The notes under the pieces are model-generated. The model saw only the letters and a list, made by a program, of their open reading frames with translations, was not told the DNA's origin and searched no databases. A stretch of 21,601 nucleotides of DNA. Origin: Mobilicoccus sp032100225. GTDB taxonomy: Bacteria; Actinomycetota; Actinomycetes; Actinomycetales; Dermatophilaceae. Location of the stretch: NCBI GenBank assembly GCA_032100225.1, contig DAMDJY010000050.1, forward strand, positions 1-21,601. Direction: 5' to 3'. Each line of letters starts with the position of its first letter. Position 1 is the stretch's first letter. Made by a program: the position numbers and the translations under genes. Below, piece by piece: positions 20,997-21,601 of the stretch.

Positions 20997-21601
20997 TCAG
21001 TCGATCTGCGCGTGGGCGCGGATCCACGCGTGCATGGCGATCGCCGCAGCAGCACCAGCGTTCATCGATCGGGTCGAGCCGAACTGGCTGATGTGCAACA
21101 CCACCTCGGCACCGGCGAGTGCCTCAGGCGAGAGACCCGGACCCTCCTGCCCGAAGAGCATCAGCGAGCGGCGCGGAAGGGCGGCCGTCTCGATGGGGAC
21201 GCTGCCGGGGACGTTGTCGATGGCGAGCACCGTGTGGTCCTCGGCTCGAGCCCACTGGAGCAGCTCGGCGACGTCGGCGTGGTGATGCTCGTGCTGGTAG
21301 CGGTCGGTGACCATGGCGCCACGGCGGTTCCATCGCCTCTTGCCGACAATGTGGAACGCAGCGACGTTGAACGCGTTGGCCGTGCGGATGATCGACCCGA
21401 TATTGAAGTCGTGTTCCCAGTTCTCCACCGCGATGTGCAGGTCATGGCGGCGCGTGTCGAGGTCCGCGACGATCGCCTCGTGGGTCCAGTAGCGGTAGGC
21501 GTCGACGACATTGCGCGTGTCCCCGTTGGCCAGGAGTTCGGGGTCGTACGGCGCGGCGACCTCGCCGGTCGCCGTCCTCGGCCACGCGGCCTCACCCCCG
21601 G
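20997..21601 (-). CDS. SpoU/TrmH-family RNA 2'-O-methyltransferase (N-terminus cut)
   Basis: SPOUT-fold enzyme that methylates a ribose 2'-OH of tRNA or rRNA with SAM; the target nucleotide is not predictable. The reading frame is open to the window edge, so the first residues are missing; about 201 are visible. Motif 1 is FNIGSIIRTANAF, motif 2 LFGQEGPGLS, and motif 3 ISQFGSTRSMNAGAAAAIAM, which forms the trefoil knot. The extension ahead of motif 1 (LANGDTRNVVDAYRYWTHEA, then IVADLDTRRHDLHIAVENWE) contains the conserved N-terminal helix. A GTG at 21428 is inside this helix and is not the start. It is followed closely by the alkyltransferase-like gene, possibly in one transcript. Confidence 0.93.
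   Translation of the reverse strand, partial: GGEAAWPRTATGEVAAPYDPELLANGDTRNVVDAYRYWTHEAIVADLDTRRHDLHIAVENWEHDFNIGSIIRTANAFNVAAFHIVGKRRWNRRGAMVTDRYQHEHHHADVAELLQWARAEDHTVLAIDNVPGSVPIETAALPRRSLMLFGQEGPGLSPEALAGAEVVLHISQFGSTRSMNAGAAAAIAMHAWIRAHAQID

Noticed and set aside
1..21601. CRISPR array, tRNA/rRNA genes, insertion sequences, phage genes
   Set aside because: No spaced repeat array, cloverleaf with conserved T-arm, transposase motif or terminal inverted repeat was recognised by eye; short tRNA-like stretches cannot be excluded without a covariance search.

Overview
The window is chromosomal DNA from a high-GC Actinomycetota, most likely a Micrococcales relative (Dermacoccaceae or Intrasporangiaceae type; the genus is not determinable by eye). 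The evidence is strongly GC-biased codon use, GTG starts, a class I (archaeal-type) lysyl-tRNA synthetase, a HelR/HelD-type RNA polymerase-recycling motor, a DUF3151 gene near purA and fbaA, an actinobacterial sterol-carrier-like protein near purF, and a maleylpyruvate-isomerase/DinB-fold protein of the mycothiol-dependent kind. No tRNA, rRNA, CRISPR array, insertion sequence or phage gene was found.

Left part (1-7500): a de novo purine (IMP) synthesis region on the minus strand. Read in the direction of transcription it is purD-purC-purS, then a plus-strand interruption (alcohol dehydrogenase and spermidine-synthase-like gene), then a sterol-carrier-like gene, a small membrane protein, purF and purM (cut by the window edge). 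purD/purC and purF/purM each share an ATGA stop/start overlap. purS carries an 80-residue acidic tail, and purQ and purL, which usually follow it, are absent from the window.

Middle (7500-13660): plus strand. A LuxR/TrmB-like regulator has its strong ribosome binding site and start codon out of frame with its body, with the frame break at a run of five G. It is followed by helR, apparently read from a leaderless promoter. Then comes an isolated unit between two long hairpins: a single open frame joining a complete MFS transporter to a complete Asp/Glu/hydantoin-racemase-like domain that lacks both catalytic cysteines. An ideal internal Shine-Dalgarno and TTG sit exactly at the domain junction, and a three-half-site dyad that could be an operator lies upstream. 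This is the most unusual object in the window.

Right part (13660-21601): mostly conserved housekeeping genes. lysS (class I) and purA lie on the minus strand, with a triplicated 17-bp repeat over the purA stop codon. They are followed by a small lipoprotein (+), DUF3151 (-), a maleylpyruvate isomerase-like protein (+), class II fructose-bisphosphate aldolase (-), an alkyltransferase-like DNA repair protein (-) and a partial SpoU/TrmH RNA methyltransferase (-). Convergent gene pairs are separated by strong perfect hairpins. The region supplies adenylate synthesis, lysine charging, glycolysis/gluconeogenesis and nucleic-acid maintenance.
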